Below, one piece after another: positions 44,470 through 51,773 of a stretch of 64,000 nt of DNA. The first letter of the stretch is position 1, and each line of letters opens with the position of its first letter. Made by a program: the position numbers and the translations under genes. Source of the DNA: Clostridium sp. 12(A) (GTDB lineage: Bacteria; Bacillota; Clostridia; Lachnospirales; Lachnospiraceae); NCBI GenBank assembly GCA_000526575.1, contig JAGI01000001.1, forward strand, positions 248,001 to 312,000, read 5' to 3'. The notes under the pieces are model-generated. The model saw nothing but the letters and a program-made list of their open reading frames with translations. It was not told where the DNA came from and did not search any database.

Positions 44470-46077
44470 ATGAGAAAAGCAAATTTAGTAAGATGCTGTC
44501 TGGCAGTTCTTACCGCAGCAGCTTTGGTAACAGGCTGTGGTTCCAGCAAAGGCGGAGACGCTACCACAGCAGCAGGCAGCTCTGCAGCAGCTGGGGGTGA
44601 AACAACAGCAGCTGACAAAGGAAAAGAAGAGACCATCAAAGTTATGGTTTGGGACAGAGGAGATGCTGCTCCTGGAACAACAGTTGAGAACAACACTCAG
44701 ACAGAATGGATTAAAAAGCAGATGAAGGAGAAGTACAACATCAACGTAGAATACGTTTCCGTACCAAGATCTTCTTCGGATGATAAGTTAAATATTATGA
44801 TGTCCGGCGGCAATGCACCTGATATCGTATTTACCTACAACCAGGGTATTTTCTATAACTTTGCGACCAACGGCGGTCTGACTGATTTAACAAAGGCATA
44901 TGAGAGCTATGGTCCAGACATCAAAAAGTATGTTTCTGACGCCCAGAACATGGGTCAGCTTGATGGACAGCAGTTCGCAATCATGAAACAGAGAGGCGTG
45001 GAATCTCCTCGTCATACTGCTTATATCCGTCAGGACTGGCTGGATAAACTAGGGATGCAGATGCCTAAGACAAAAGAAGAATTATTTAAATACTTAGAGG
45101 CTGTAAAGGAAAAAAATCCTGGCGGCGTAAGCAATGTAACTCCTTGGGGAATGAGCGGACGTAATGATACAGAGAAGGGGTATTTAAACTTTGTAGGTTC
45201 TTACGTGAATTTAAAAGATGATAAAGAAGCTTATATGTACAGCGAAGGCTACTTAGCCGTTGCTCCTGGAGCCATTGACGGTATCAAAAAGTTAAATGAG
45301 CTTTACAACAAAGGCCTCATCACAAAAGACTTTGCTACAGATACCAATGAGGATATTTACAAAGCTCAGGTAATTGCAGGCAATGTAGGTTTCTTCCTTG
45401 ATGATACAGAGAGCCCATGGAACTACATAACTGTTTTAAATCAGAGTGCTGGCGGAAGAACCTTCGTACCAGTACAGTGCTTTGAGCTTTCAGATGGTTC
45501 CTACCGTACACCTTTCGAGCCAAGATATGGTATGTTCGTAATGGTTCCAAAGACCAGCGAGAAAAAGGTTGAGGCATGTATGAAGTATTTAAACTGGATG
45601 GCAGATCCGGCTGTTGCTGAGAATATCGTTTTCACAGCAGAGCATCAGAGAGACGAAAATGGCGTTCCGATCAAATTATCTGAGGCGGATTTAAAGAGCA
45701 AGGGATACCCAGGAACTTGTGATGACTTAAACATTGTAAACCTTTCCATGGAATGGACCAAGAGCAAAGATGCTATCATCTCCAAGTGGATTAAAGATCA
45801 GTCTGTAAAATGGGAAAGCGATGACTGGTTCTCAAACTTCTATGATGTTCGTGCAGAAGGCAAATTCCGTTTCCCAGTGTACTCTAACATTTCTCAGCCT
45901 GAAACAGACTATGGTAAAAATGTAGAGAACCTGATGCTTGCTTATGTTTATAAGCTGATCAGCTGCTCTCCAGACCAGTTTGACAGTTTACAGCAGACAG
46001 AATACAACAACCTTGTAAATGCAGGACTTCAGAAGATTCTTGACGCAAGAGCAGAATACTTTGACAGCATAAAGTAA
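44470..46077 (+). CDS. ABC transporter substrate-binding lipoprotein (LipO/YtcQ-like)
   Basis: A 535-residue lipoprotein, longer than the binding protein at 32321 and of the LplA/LipO type. The lipobox is VTGC (Cys23); a Gly/Ala/Thr linker follows to residue 50. It has the type sequence VEYVSVPRSSSDDKLNIMMSGGNAPDIVF and the Trp-rich C-terminal region (EWTKSKDAIISKWI). AAAGGGAGG precedes the ATG. It is the last gene of the HAD-LplB-LplC-LipO operon, which ends at the hairpin 46107-46170. Large, complex oligosaccharide ligands are expected for the class. Confidence 0.94.
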   Translation: MRKANLVRCCLAVLTAAALVTGCGSSKGGDATTAAGSSAAAGGETTAADKGKEETIKVMVWDRGDAAPGTTVENNTQTEWIKKQMKEKYNINVEYVSVPRSSSDDKLNIMMSGGNAPDIVFTYNQGIFYNFATNGGLTDLTKAYESYGPDIKKYVSDAQNMGQLDGQQFAIMKQRGVESPRHTAYIRQDWLDKLGMQMPKTKEELFKYLEAVKEKNPGGVSNVTPWGMSGRNDTEKGYLNFVGSYVNLKDDKEAYMYSEGYLAVAPGAIDGIKKLNELYNKGLITKDFATDTNEDIYKAQVIAGNVGFFLDDTESPWNYITVLNQSAGGRTFVPVQCFELSDGSYRTPFEPRYGMFVMVPKTSEKKVEACMKYLNWMADPAVAENIVFTAEHQRDENGVPIKLSEADLKSKGYPGTCDDLNIVNLSMEWTKSKDAIISKWIKDQSVKWESDDWFSNFYDVRAEGKFRFPVYSNISQPETDYGKNVENLMLAYVYKLISCSPDQFDSLQQTEYNNLVNAGLQKILDARAEYFDSIK

Positions 46078-46106
46078 TTCCTTTTACGGGGACAGCAGGC
46101 TATAAG

Positions 46107-46170
46107 AAGCTCGTTACAGCTCTTTCCCATCCACGTATGGATGGCGCCGGGAAGCTGTAACGGGCTTTTT
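46107..46170. terminator. Nested hairpin terminator between convergent genes
   Basis: Outer stem (46107-46121 with 46153-46167, AAGCTCGTTACAGCT / AGCTGTAACGGGCTT) encloses CATCCACGTATGGATG, followed by TTTTT at 46166-46170. Confidence 0.88.
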
Positions 46171-46184
46171 CTGCCCATTTCTCA

Positions 46185-47099
46185 TCAAATCGGCGAATAA
46201 GGGCTGGTGGAATTGCTGGCTTTTCTAAATTCTGAGGGGGATTGGCCGCAGTATTTCTGGAAAATCCGGTTGAACTGGGAGAAGCTTGTAAACCCGCATT
46301 CTTCTGCAAGCTCTGAAATCTTCTTTTTCGTATTTTGAAGAAGATATTGCACATTTTTGATTCGCGTCATCTGTATGTACTGGGTCAGGGTGTACCCAGT
46401 CACATCTTTAAACTGATGAGACAGATAATAGGGACTGATAAAAAACTCCTTGGCTAAGGCATCTAACGTAAGTTCCTCGGAGTAATGGTTATGTATGTAG
46501 TTCGCGATGGAGTAAACCTTTCTGGAAGCCTCATCCTTTAGCGGTTCATTGGTATAGGTGTTATAAGGCGCAAGCTTCCTTAAGGTATATAAAAAATCCA
46601 CAAACATCCCGTGAACCATAAGAGATCTTAAATCCGGATCTTCATCGTGGAATGAGTAATGGTAAATCCGGTTCAGCTTTTCATTGATCAGCTGCTGTTG
46701 CTTGGAAGGGAACCGGTAAATGGGAACAGGAGCGTAAAATGGCTCAAAAAGCTTTTGATACGTTTCCGGTCTGTCCCAGAGTGAAGGGGGATATAAAAAG
46801 CTCATGATCAGCCGCTTGCCAGGAGCCCCTTTGGGGTACTCGGAGCGGTGAAGTACAGAAGGCCGTAAGAGTACCAGGTCGCCGGAACGAATGGAATAAG
46901 GAATTCCTTCCACCAGATGGCTGGCCTGTGGACTGATTAGAACCATGATTTCATAAAAGGAATGGAAATGCTGAAATGGCATGTTGATGTCAAAAGAACG
47001 CTCGTCATAATCAAAATAGTAGTAAAGCGAATGCTGAATGTCATTAATCGTAAGATTGTGCTGCTTTTTATAGTGCAATGTGTCATCGGGATTAGTCAT
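46185..47099 (-). CDS. AraC-family regulator with cupin domain
   Basis: A 304-residue regulator. The cupin part has FQHFHSFYEIMVLISPQASHLVEG, SGDLVLLRPSVLHRSEYPKGA and a helical linker. The HTH part is IANYIHNHYSEELTLDALAKEFFISPYYLSHQFKDVTGYTLTQYIQ, then ISELAEECGFTSFSQFNRIFQKYCGQSPSEFRK. AGGTGG lies before the ATG at 47099; a start at 47135 would lack a clear site. It is divergent from GH105 copy 2 and probably controls it and possibly the transporter operon that converges on it. Confidence 0.92.
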   Translation of the reverse strand: MTNPDDTLHYKKQHNLTINDIQHSLYYYFDYDERSFDINMPFQHFHSFYEIMVLISPQASHLVEGIPYSIRSGDLVLLRPSVLHRSEYPKGAPGKRLIMSFLYPPSLWDRPETYQKLFEPFYAPVPIYRFPSKQQQLINEKLNRIYHYSFHDEDPDLRSLMVHGMFVDFLYTLRKLAPYNTYTNEPLKDEASRKVYSIANYIHNHYSEELTLDALAKEFFISPYYLSHQFKDVTGYTLTQYIQMTRIKNVQYLLQNTKKKISELAEECGFTSFSQFNRIFQKYCGQSPSEFRKASNSTSPYSPI

Positions 47100-47268
47100 A
47101 ATGAGCCACCTGTATTCTTTCTTGAAAATCGTCATGTTTCGGATATCTATTATAGCAGAATGAACAAAATATGCAATGGATTAAGTAAAAAAATAGTAAA
47201 ATATTGTAGAGATTGCAAATGGTGCCTGTAAAGAATATTGAGGCACAAAGAAAGGAAGTGGCATAGGG

Positions 47269-48351
47269 ATGGATATTTTGAAGGAAAAGATTAACTTATT
47301 GGTATCCAGTTTTGAAAAAATTTTATATGATGAAGATGATATTTTTTTAAAAAATATGGAAACGAAAAATCTGGCTGGAGACAATGCTGAACGCTACCGC
47401 TACTGGGAGTGGACGCAGGGAGTAGGACTCTTTGGCTTATGGAAAATATATGAGGAAACCGGCGAAGAAGAGTACCTGAACAAGCTTTTAAAGTATTACG
47501 AAAGACAGATGGAAATCGGTCTTCCTGCAAGAAATGTAAACACCACAACACCTCTTCTTGCACTGACTTACGTGGCAGAAAAAAGTGGCAACGAAACCTA
47601 CAAGCAGATCTGCCGTGACTGGGCCGCCTGGCTGGTAGACGGACTTCCAAGAACAAAAGAGGGAGGCTTTCAGCATCTGACCTCCGATACCTTAAACGAG
47701 CAGGAGCTCTGGGACGATACCTTATTTATGTCCGTGTTATTCCTGGCACGTATGGGAAAACTGGAGGGAAATCAGGCATGGATTGATGAAGCCCAGTACC
47801 AGTTCCTGCTTCACATCAAATATCTTGCAGACAGAAAGACCGGTCTGTGGTATCATGGCTGGACATTTAACGGAAACCACAACTTTGCAGAAGCCTTTTG
47901 GGGAAGAGGCAACAGCTGGGCAACCATGGCAATTCCAGAGCTGTTTGAAATCATTGACTGCGATGAATCGGTAAAGAGATTTTTAACAGAAGCACTGGAT
48001 AAGCAGATTGAAAGCCTTAAGAAGTATCAGAATGAAAATGGTATGTGGCATACCGTGATTAATGATAGTACTTCTTATGTGGAAGCCAGCGCCACCTGCG
48101 GATTTGCCTATGGTATTTTAAAGGCAGTTCATTTAGGCCTTGTAGACCCCTCCTATGAAGAGTGCGCCAGAAAGGCTTTGGCACCAATTCTGGACTATAT
48201 TGACGCAGAAGGCGTACTCCATCAGGTTTCCTACGGAACTCCTATGGGAAGAGAATCTGTACAGTTCTACAAAGATATCGAACTTCGCCCTATGCCATAC
48301 GGACAGGCCATGGCAATGCTTTATCTTTTGGAGGCATCAAAGAATAAATAA
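47269..48351 (+). CDS. GH105-type unsaturated uronyl hydrolase, copy 2
   Basis: A 360-residue alpha/alpha-barrel enzyme with the motifs EWTQGVGLFGLWKIY, QELWDDTLFMSVLFLARM (conserved acid pair WDDTLFM), FWGRGNSWATMAIPEL and MPYGQAMAMLYLLE. It is a clear paralogue of the enzyme at 27716 but they differ widely outside these motifs, so they are not a recent duplication. No signal peptide. GGAAGTGGCATAGGG precedes the ATG. Two such enzymes in one locus suggest two different unsaturated uronide products. It ends at a terminator. Confidence 0.92.
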   Translation: MDILKEKINLLVSSFEKILYDEDDIFLKNMETKNLAGDNAERYRYWEWTQGVGLFGLWKIYEETGEEEYLNKLLKYYERQMEIGLPARNVNTTTPLLALTYVAEKSGNETYKQICRDWAAWLVDGLPRTKEGGFQHLTSDTLNEQELWDDTLFMSVLFLARMGKLEGNQAWIDEAQYQFLLHIKYLADRKTGLWYHGWTFNGNHNFAEAFWGRGNSWATMAIPELFEIIDCDESVKRFLTEALDKQIESLKKYQNENGMWHTVINDSTSYVEASATCGFAYGILKAVHLGLVDPSYEECARKALAPILDYIDAEGVLHQVSYGTPMGRESVQFYKDIELRPMPYGQAMAMLYLLEASKNK

Positions 48352-48357
48352 ATCCTT

Positions 48358-48387
48358 AGGACGGGGCGTGAGCTTCCGTCCTTTTGT
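48358..48387 (+). terminator. Terminator after GH105 copy 2
   Basis: AGGACGG (48358-48364) and CCGTCCT (48377-48383) pair, followed by TTTT. Confidence 0.8.
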
Positions 48388-48417
48388 GATTGTGGGGATT
48401 GTAAGAGGGCTTTTAGG

Positions 48418-48464
48418 AAGATTAACAAGAAGGCTAATAAGAAGATTTATAAGAAGAATATAAG
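48418..48464. repeat. Four degenerate 12-nt tandem repeats, purine-rich
   Basis: AAGATTAACAAG, AAGGCTAATAAG, AAGATTTATAAG and AAGAATATAAG stand in tandem. They are translatable in one frame (RLTR, RLIR, RFIR-like), but no complete gene with a ribosome site holds them. They lie in the leader of the gene at 48527. Confidence 0.6.
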
Positions 48465-48526
48465 TAGGCTTCTAGGAAGGGTTCTGGAAAGATTAGTAAT
48501 AAGAATATTGGAAAGAAGGTATCGGC

Positions 48527-49213
48527 ATGTTAGAAATTAATATAGAACTGATAAAAAAATATATACCCGTTGTTATGATGGATTTGAGAGAGCCATTTGA
48601 AATTGATGCCATGGCATATACCGTATTTCAGGAGACAAAGCGCAGCAGCTCTTTTCCTAAACGTATGGTGGAAATAGAACCAGTAAAGACTGCTTTTGCT
48701 ATCGAATATGCGATTTGGTACGATTATGATATACAACATCTGTATGATCTGGAACATGTGTGGGTATACGTAGGCCATGATGGAGCCGTACAGAAGGTGG
48801 AGGCCAGCTTTCATGGGAAATATTTGAATATGGTGGATCTGGAGACAGGAGAGGCGAATCTGTGGGAGGAGACTCATCCTGTGGTGTATTCTCAGCCTGG
48901 AAAACATGCCTTGGTTCCGGATAAAAGGGTGATTCCCATGATACCTGACTGGAAGGAAAGCTGTATGGAAAAGGCAGGTCTTGATGGGGTTCTGGTTCAG
49001 GATATGTTTGAGAGGGAGATTCATACTGATGAGGAGCTTCAGAGTATGACGGAGAGGTATATTAAGGAAGTGTATGGGTTTGTACCTTCTATGGAATTTC
49101 AGTCGTTTCTGCTGGAGGGGGATAAATTGATGACTTGGGAAGAGCTAAAGGAATCCATACCAGGAAGAGTGAATCGGCAGATTGAGGTGATTCGGGGGTA
49201 TTTTAATAATTAA
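48527..49213 (+). CDS. Hypothetical protein, 228 residues
   Basis: Not recognised. The protein is acidic, soluble and has no signal peptide or membrane helix. The middle is beta-rich (AFAIEYAIWYDYDIQHLYDLEHVWVYVG, KVEASFHGKYLNMVDLETGE), with HxWVYVGxDG and SFHG motifs, and the C-terminus is helical (ELQSMTERYIKEVYGF). The pattern of aromatic residues and the ribosome site (GGAAAGAAGG before the ATG) argue for a real gene. It is on the same strand as GH105 copy 2 but separated by a terminator and repeats, so a link with the glycan locus is unlikely. Confidence 0.65.
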   Translation: MLEINIELIKKYIPVVMMDLREPFEIDAMAYTVFQETKRSSSFPKRMVEIEPVKTAFAIEYAIWYDYDIQHLYDLEHVWVYVGHDGAVQKVEASFHGKYLNMVDLETGEANLWEETHPVVYSQPGKHALVPDKRVIPMIPDWKESCMEKAGLDGVLVQDMFEREIHTDEELQSMTERYIKEVYGFVPSMEFQSFLLEGDKLMTWEELKESIPGRVNRQIEVIRGYFNN

Positions 49214-49257
49214 GATTTGTAATAGACAGACTTCATGTACTGGGGTAAGTTTGAATG

Positions 49258-49289
49258 AGGGCGTTGATTTTCTATAAATCAACGCCCTT
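49258..49289. terminator. Hairpin after the hypothetical gene
   Basis: A perfect 13-bp stem (AGGGCGTTGATTT / AAATCAACGCCCT), followed by TATGTAT rather than a T run. A likely, not certain, terminator. Confidence 0.6.
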
Positions 49290-49413
49290 ATGTATGCTAT
49301 TTTTTCAAATATTAATAGTTATAGAATTCATATGTTGTATTATTTCGCTCTCTACTTCTCAGCAAGCCATCTACCAATAAATTTTGTAGAAAATCACATG
49401 CTTTTTAGTGGCA

Positions 49414-49442
49414 TTGACAGTGGGATAAGAGAGTACTATAAT
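49414..49442 (+). promoter_or_regulatory. Consensus promoter of the phage-tail-like gene
   Basis: TTGACA at 49414-49419, a 17-bp spacer and TATAAT at 49437-49442. It gives a leader of about 105 nt. The rest of the 341-bp gap shows nothing else. Confidence 0.85.
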
Positions 49443-49554
49443 TTAATTGTCGACAAATAGAACACATGTTCGAATTTATATGCTTTATGCAACAGTTATT
49501 TATTAATGGTTGATTGAAACAAATTAAAAGCAAAGTTGAAAGAGGAGAAATAAT

Positions 49555-49989
49555 ATGTCAAGTACAAATAAAACTTCACTAGGATTAAATATGTGGGAAG
49601 CTTCAGATAAGCCAGTAAGACAAGATTTTGTTAACGATAATGTTATTATCGATGATGAGGTAACTAAGCTAAAACAGGATATTGGTAGTAATAACACTGT
49701 TATTAATGAGAAAATTAATAAGCTAAGTAGTAATTTAGATACTATTAAATCAACTCCAGGTTTTTACGGAAATTATGGTAGTGTTGGACTAAATTCGCAG
49801 AACCCGTCTGGACCAGAGGGGAGTGAAATAGTTTTTAAAGGTTTAGGTGGAAATACTGGTGATAATACAGTAATAGATTGTTACAATAATATTTTTCGAA
49901 TTTTTGGTCATTTAGGAGGTGAAACTTTAGTTGTATATGAATTTAGACCTGATGGATTATATTTAAATGGTAAAAAAGTTACCATCTAA
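49555..49989 (+). CDS. Phage-tail-fibre-like N-terminal-domain protein
   Basis: A 144-residue protein. The N-terminus (TSLGLNMWEASDKPVRQDFV with NDNVIIDDEVTKLKQDI after it) resembles phage tail-fibre or appendage proteins, where LGLxxWxxxDxPxRxDFNxDNxIID precedes a coiled coil. A coiled-coil-like stretch (VTKLKQDIGSNNTVINEKINKLSSN) follows. The C-terminal half is Gly/Asn-rich beta. AGAGGAG lies 8 nt before the ATG. The DNA is more AT-rich than its surroundings. No other phage genes are nearby, so it may be a cargo or domesticated gene. Confidence 0.5.
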   Translation: MSSTNKTSLGLNMWEASDKPVRQDFVNDNVIIDDEVTKLKQDIGSNNTVINEKINKLSSNLDTIKSTPGFYGNYGSVGLNSQNPSGPEGSEIVFKGLGGNTGDNTVIDCYNNIFRIFGHLGGETLVVYEFRPDGLYLNGKKVTI

Positions 49990-50063
49990 ATTGCTATTTA
50001 CCCCAGATGCAATTTATTATAAACAGAAAAAAACAAGTAATAACGAAAGAATTTTAATTAAAA

Positions 50064-50095
50064 AAGACTGTCCTATTTTACAATAAGACAGTCTT
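50064..50095. terminator. Bidirectional terminator between convergent genes
   Basis: A 14-bp stem with one mismatch (50064-50077 and 50082-50095; AAGACTGTC / GACAGTCTT at the ends) with A and T tracts on both sides, between the tail-like gene and the small membrane protein. Confidence 0.75.
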
Positions 50096-50131
50096 AAATG
50101 GCTACTAATGATGTGAGATGAATAAGTATTT

Positions 50132-50347
50132 TTATTTTTTTCTAAGAATATAAAGTACAATTAAAATGGGTACTCCTATAATGAAATAAACCGGTGTAAA
50201 ATCGCTATACTTTCCAGCTATGAAAACTGAAGTGGGACCATCTGAATTTCCAATAACTGCTGTACGTATATACCATTTTTTTATAAAAAACAGTAAAAGT
50301 CCTAATACTCCTACTATTAATATTGAATAACTTATTAGTTTTTTCAT
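50132..50347 (-). CDS. Small membrane protein with a decarboxylase-beta-like GxxDGPT motif
   Basis: A 71-residue protein with two hydrophobic helices (about residues 4-22 and 49-66). Between them lies AVIGNSDGPTSVFIAG, which resembles the conserved GGADGPT loop of beta subunits of sodium-pumping decarboxylases. Short proteins of this kind in clostridia are often misnamed as that subunit; the whole enzyme is not here, and no function can be claimed. AAAGGAT precedes the ATG at 50347; an upstream TTG is possible but less likely. Transcribed alone on the - strand. Confidence 0.6.
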   Translation of the reverse strand: MKKLISYSILIVGVLGLLLFFIKKWYIRTAVIGNSDGPTSVFIAGKYSDFTPVYFIIGVPILIVLYILRKK

Positions 50348-50700
50348 TTTAACATATCCTTTCAAGTATACTTACTTTATTGTAACACATGTAATCTTGA
50401 GAGTGTAAATAATAAATGAAATTAAGGTCATTTTATTGTTTTTGCTTAAGTTAAAAAACAGTTAACAACACTTATGTATTTACAATTGCATAATATGAGA
50501 ATCAGTAAATAAAAAATGATAACTCCCCTAGGAATTAACTAAATCTACATCCAGCAGAAAAAACTTATCGTTCTAAAACGAAAAATAATAGTACACAGTA
50601 AATTGCAGATTCAATGAATCAGAGCAGAAGATACAAATACAATCAATTATAAAATATGAACAAAGATAACAAATAAAAAAGAAAGGAGAACCTACGATTT
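50348..50700. other. AT-rich spacer upstream of the Trp-repeat gene
   Basis: This 353-bp stretch is AT-rich and has no open frame of note. It must contain the promoter of the Trp-repeat protein, but no convincing -35/-10 pair is visible. Confidence 0.5.
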
Positions 50701-51756
50701 ATGAACAGACCTGAATGTTTGCATATCCCCCTCCTATACGAAGGAGAACGAGCAGAAATTTCTTGGGAAGAAATGGAACAAGATAAGAGTTATACGGTAG
50801 AACGAGCATTTAATGAAACCTTTTTACAGGCCCTATCTGGATACACTTGGGATAATTATGACAGTTCTGATGAACCTTGGAGCAGTCATGAGCAAGCTGC
50901 TCTTAACTGGAATCAAATCGAGACCAGAACAGGCAAAGGTCAGCAATGGGAACGCTTGGAATATGAACAGTTAAGCTGGTCACAGCTTGAGCAACAAGCA
51001 TGCACATGGAAGCAGCTAGAAAGCAGGGATATCAGCTTTGAAATATTTAAAGGCCCAGGTCTTGAACGGCCTGGCATTGAGCAGGGCTGGACCTGGCTTG
51101 AGCTGGACAAGCTTCATAATTCCTGGAGCAGCTTGGAAAAATCAGAGCACTCATGGGAGAAGCTTGAGAAAATAACGCTTCCTGGCATCTCTTGGGATAG
51201 TATAGACTCCAGATGGCTGACATTTAACGAATGGGAAGAAAAAGACCTGACATTTGATGAACTGGATGCACGGAATCAGGTAAAAGAGCACCGGGGAATG
51301 ACAGATTTTATTCCAATAGGTGCGTCTAACGCAATGTATCGGATCAAAGCATTTGATTCTAATGGGTATGAGTCTGAGTATTTGGAGACAGCACAAATAT
51401 CTGTTATTCCAGTATTTTACCGTAATAGCACTATGAAATACCCGGTAAAGTTAGGTAAACGTTACACCGTGCTTATGAAAGCTCAGGAAGTCAGCGGTCT
51501 GGATAAAATCCGTATGAACCTACGGTATGACCCATACTTACTGGAATTAGTCAGCTTTTCAGCCGGGGATATAAAAAGTATAAAAGAACCCGGAAATTAT
51601 CCGGAAGAAAATATAAAAATATACTCCAGTATTCCAGGAAACCTAAGGTTTCAATCAACCAGACAGTTAGATAAGAATGAGTGCTTTAGCGGTCCCATTG
51701 CAATAGTCCAATTTATTGCTAAGGGAACTGGAAACACACTAATATCATTATATTAA
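50701..51756 (+). CDS. Tryptophan-repeat protein with Fn3-like and cohesin-like end, RHS companion
   Basis: A 351-residue protein with no signal peptide. Residues 20-185 hold a regular repeat: Trp at 50, 60, 70, 83, 93, 103, 132, 142, 152, 165 and 172, each followed by about (S/N)x(L/I)(E/D), that is W-x-x-L-E (NWNQIE, SWSQLE, TWKQLE, SWSSLE, SWEKLE). An Fn3-like piece (YRIKAFDSNGYESEYLE) is at about 213-229. The C-terminus (about 245-351) resembles a cohesin fold (GLDKIRMNLRYDPYLLELVSFSAGD). It starts after a far AAAGGAG site and is followed within 17 bp by the RHS gene, so the two form an operon. Function is unknown; an assembly or carrier role for the RHS protein is a guess. Confidence 0.75.
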   Translation: MNRPECLHIPLLYEGERAEISWEEMEQDKSYTVERAFNETFLQALSGYTWDNYDSSDEPWSSHEQAALNWNQIETRTGKGQQWERLEYEQLSWSQLEQQACTWKQLESRDISFEIFKGPGLERPGIEQGWTWLELDKLHNSWSSLEKSEHSWEKLEKITLPGISWDSIDSRWLTFNEWEEKDLTFDELDARNQVKEHRGMTDFIPIGASNAMYRIKAFDSNGYESEYLETAQISVIPVFYRNSTMKYPVKLGKRYTVLMKAQEVSGLDKIRMNLRYDPYLLELVSFSAGDIKSIKEPGNYPEENIKIYSSIPGNLRFQSTRQLDKNECFSGPIAIVQFIAKGTGNTLISLY

Positions 51757-51773
51757 GACTAAGAAAGGATTAA

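Noticed and set aside
48155-48463. 102-codon frame overlapping the end of GH105 copy 2
   Set aside because: It is a shadow of the GH105 gene extended by the 12-nt repeats; no ribosome site.
48418-48464. CRISPR array
   Set aside because: Repeats of 12 nt directly adjacent, without spacers, and degenerate.
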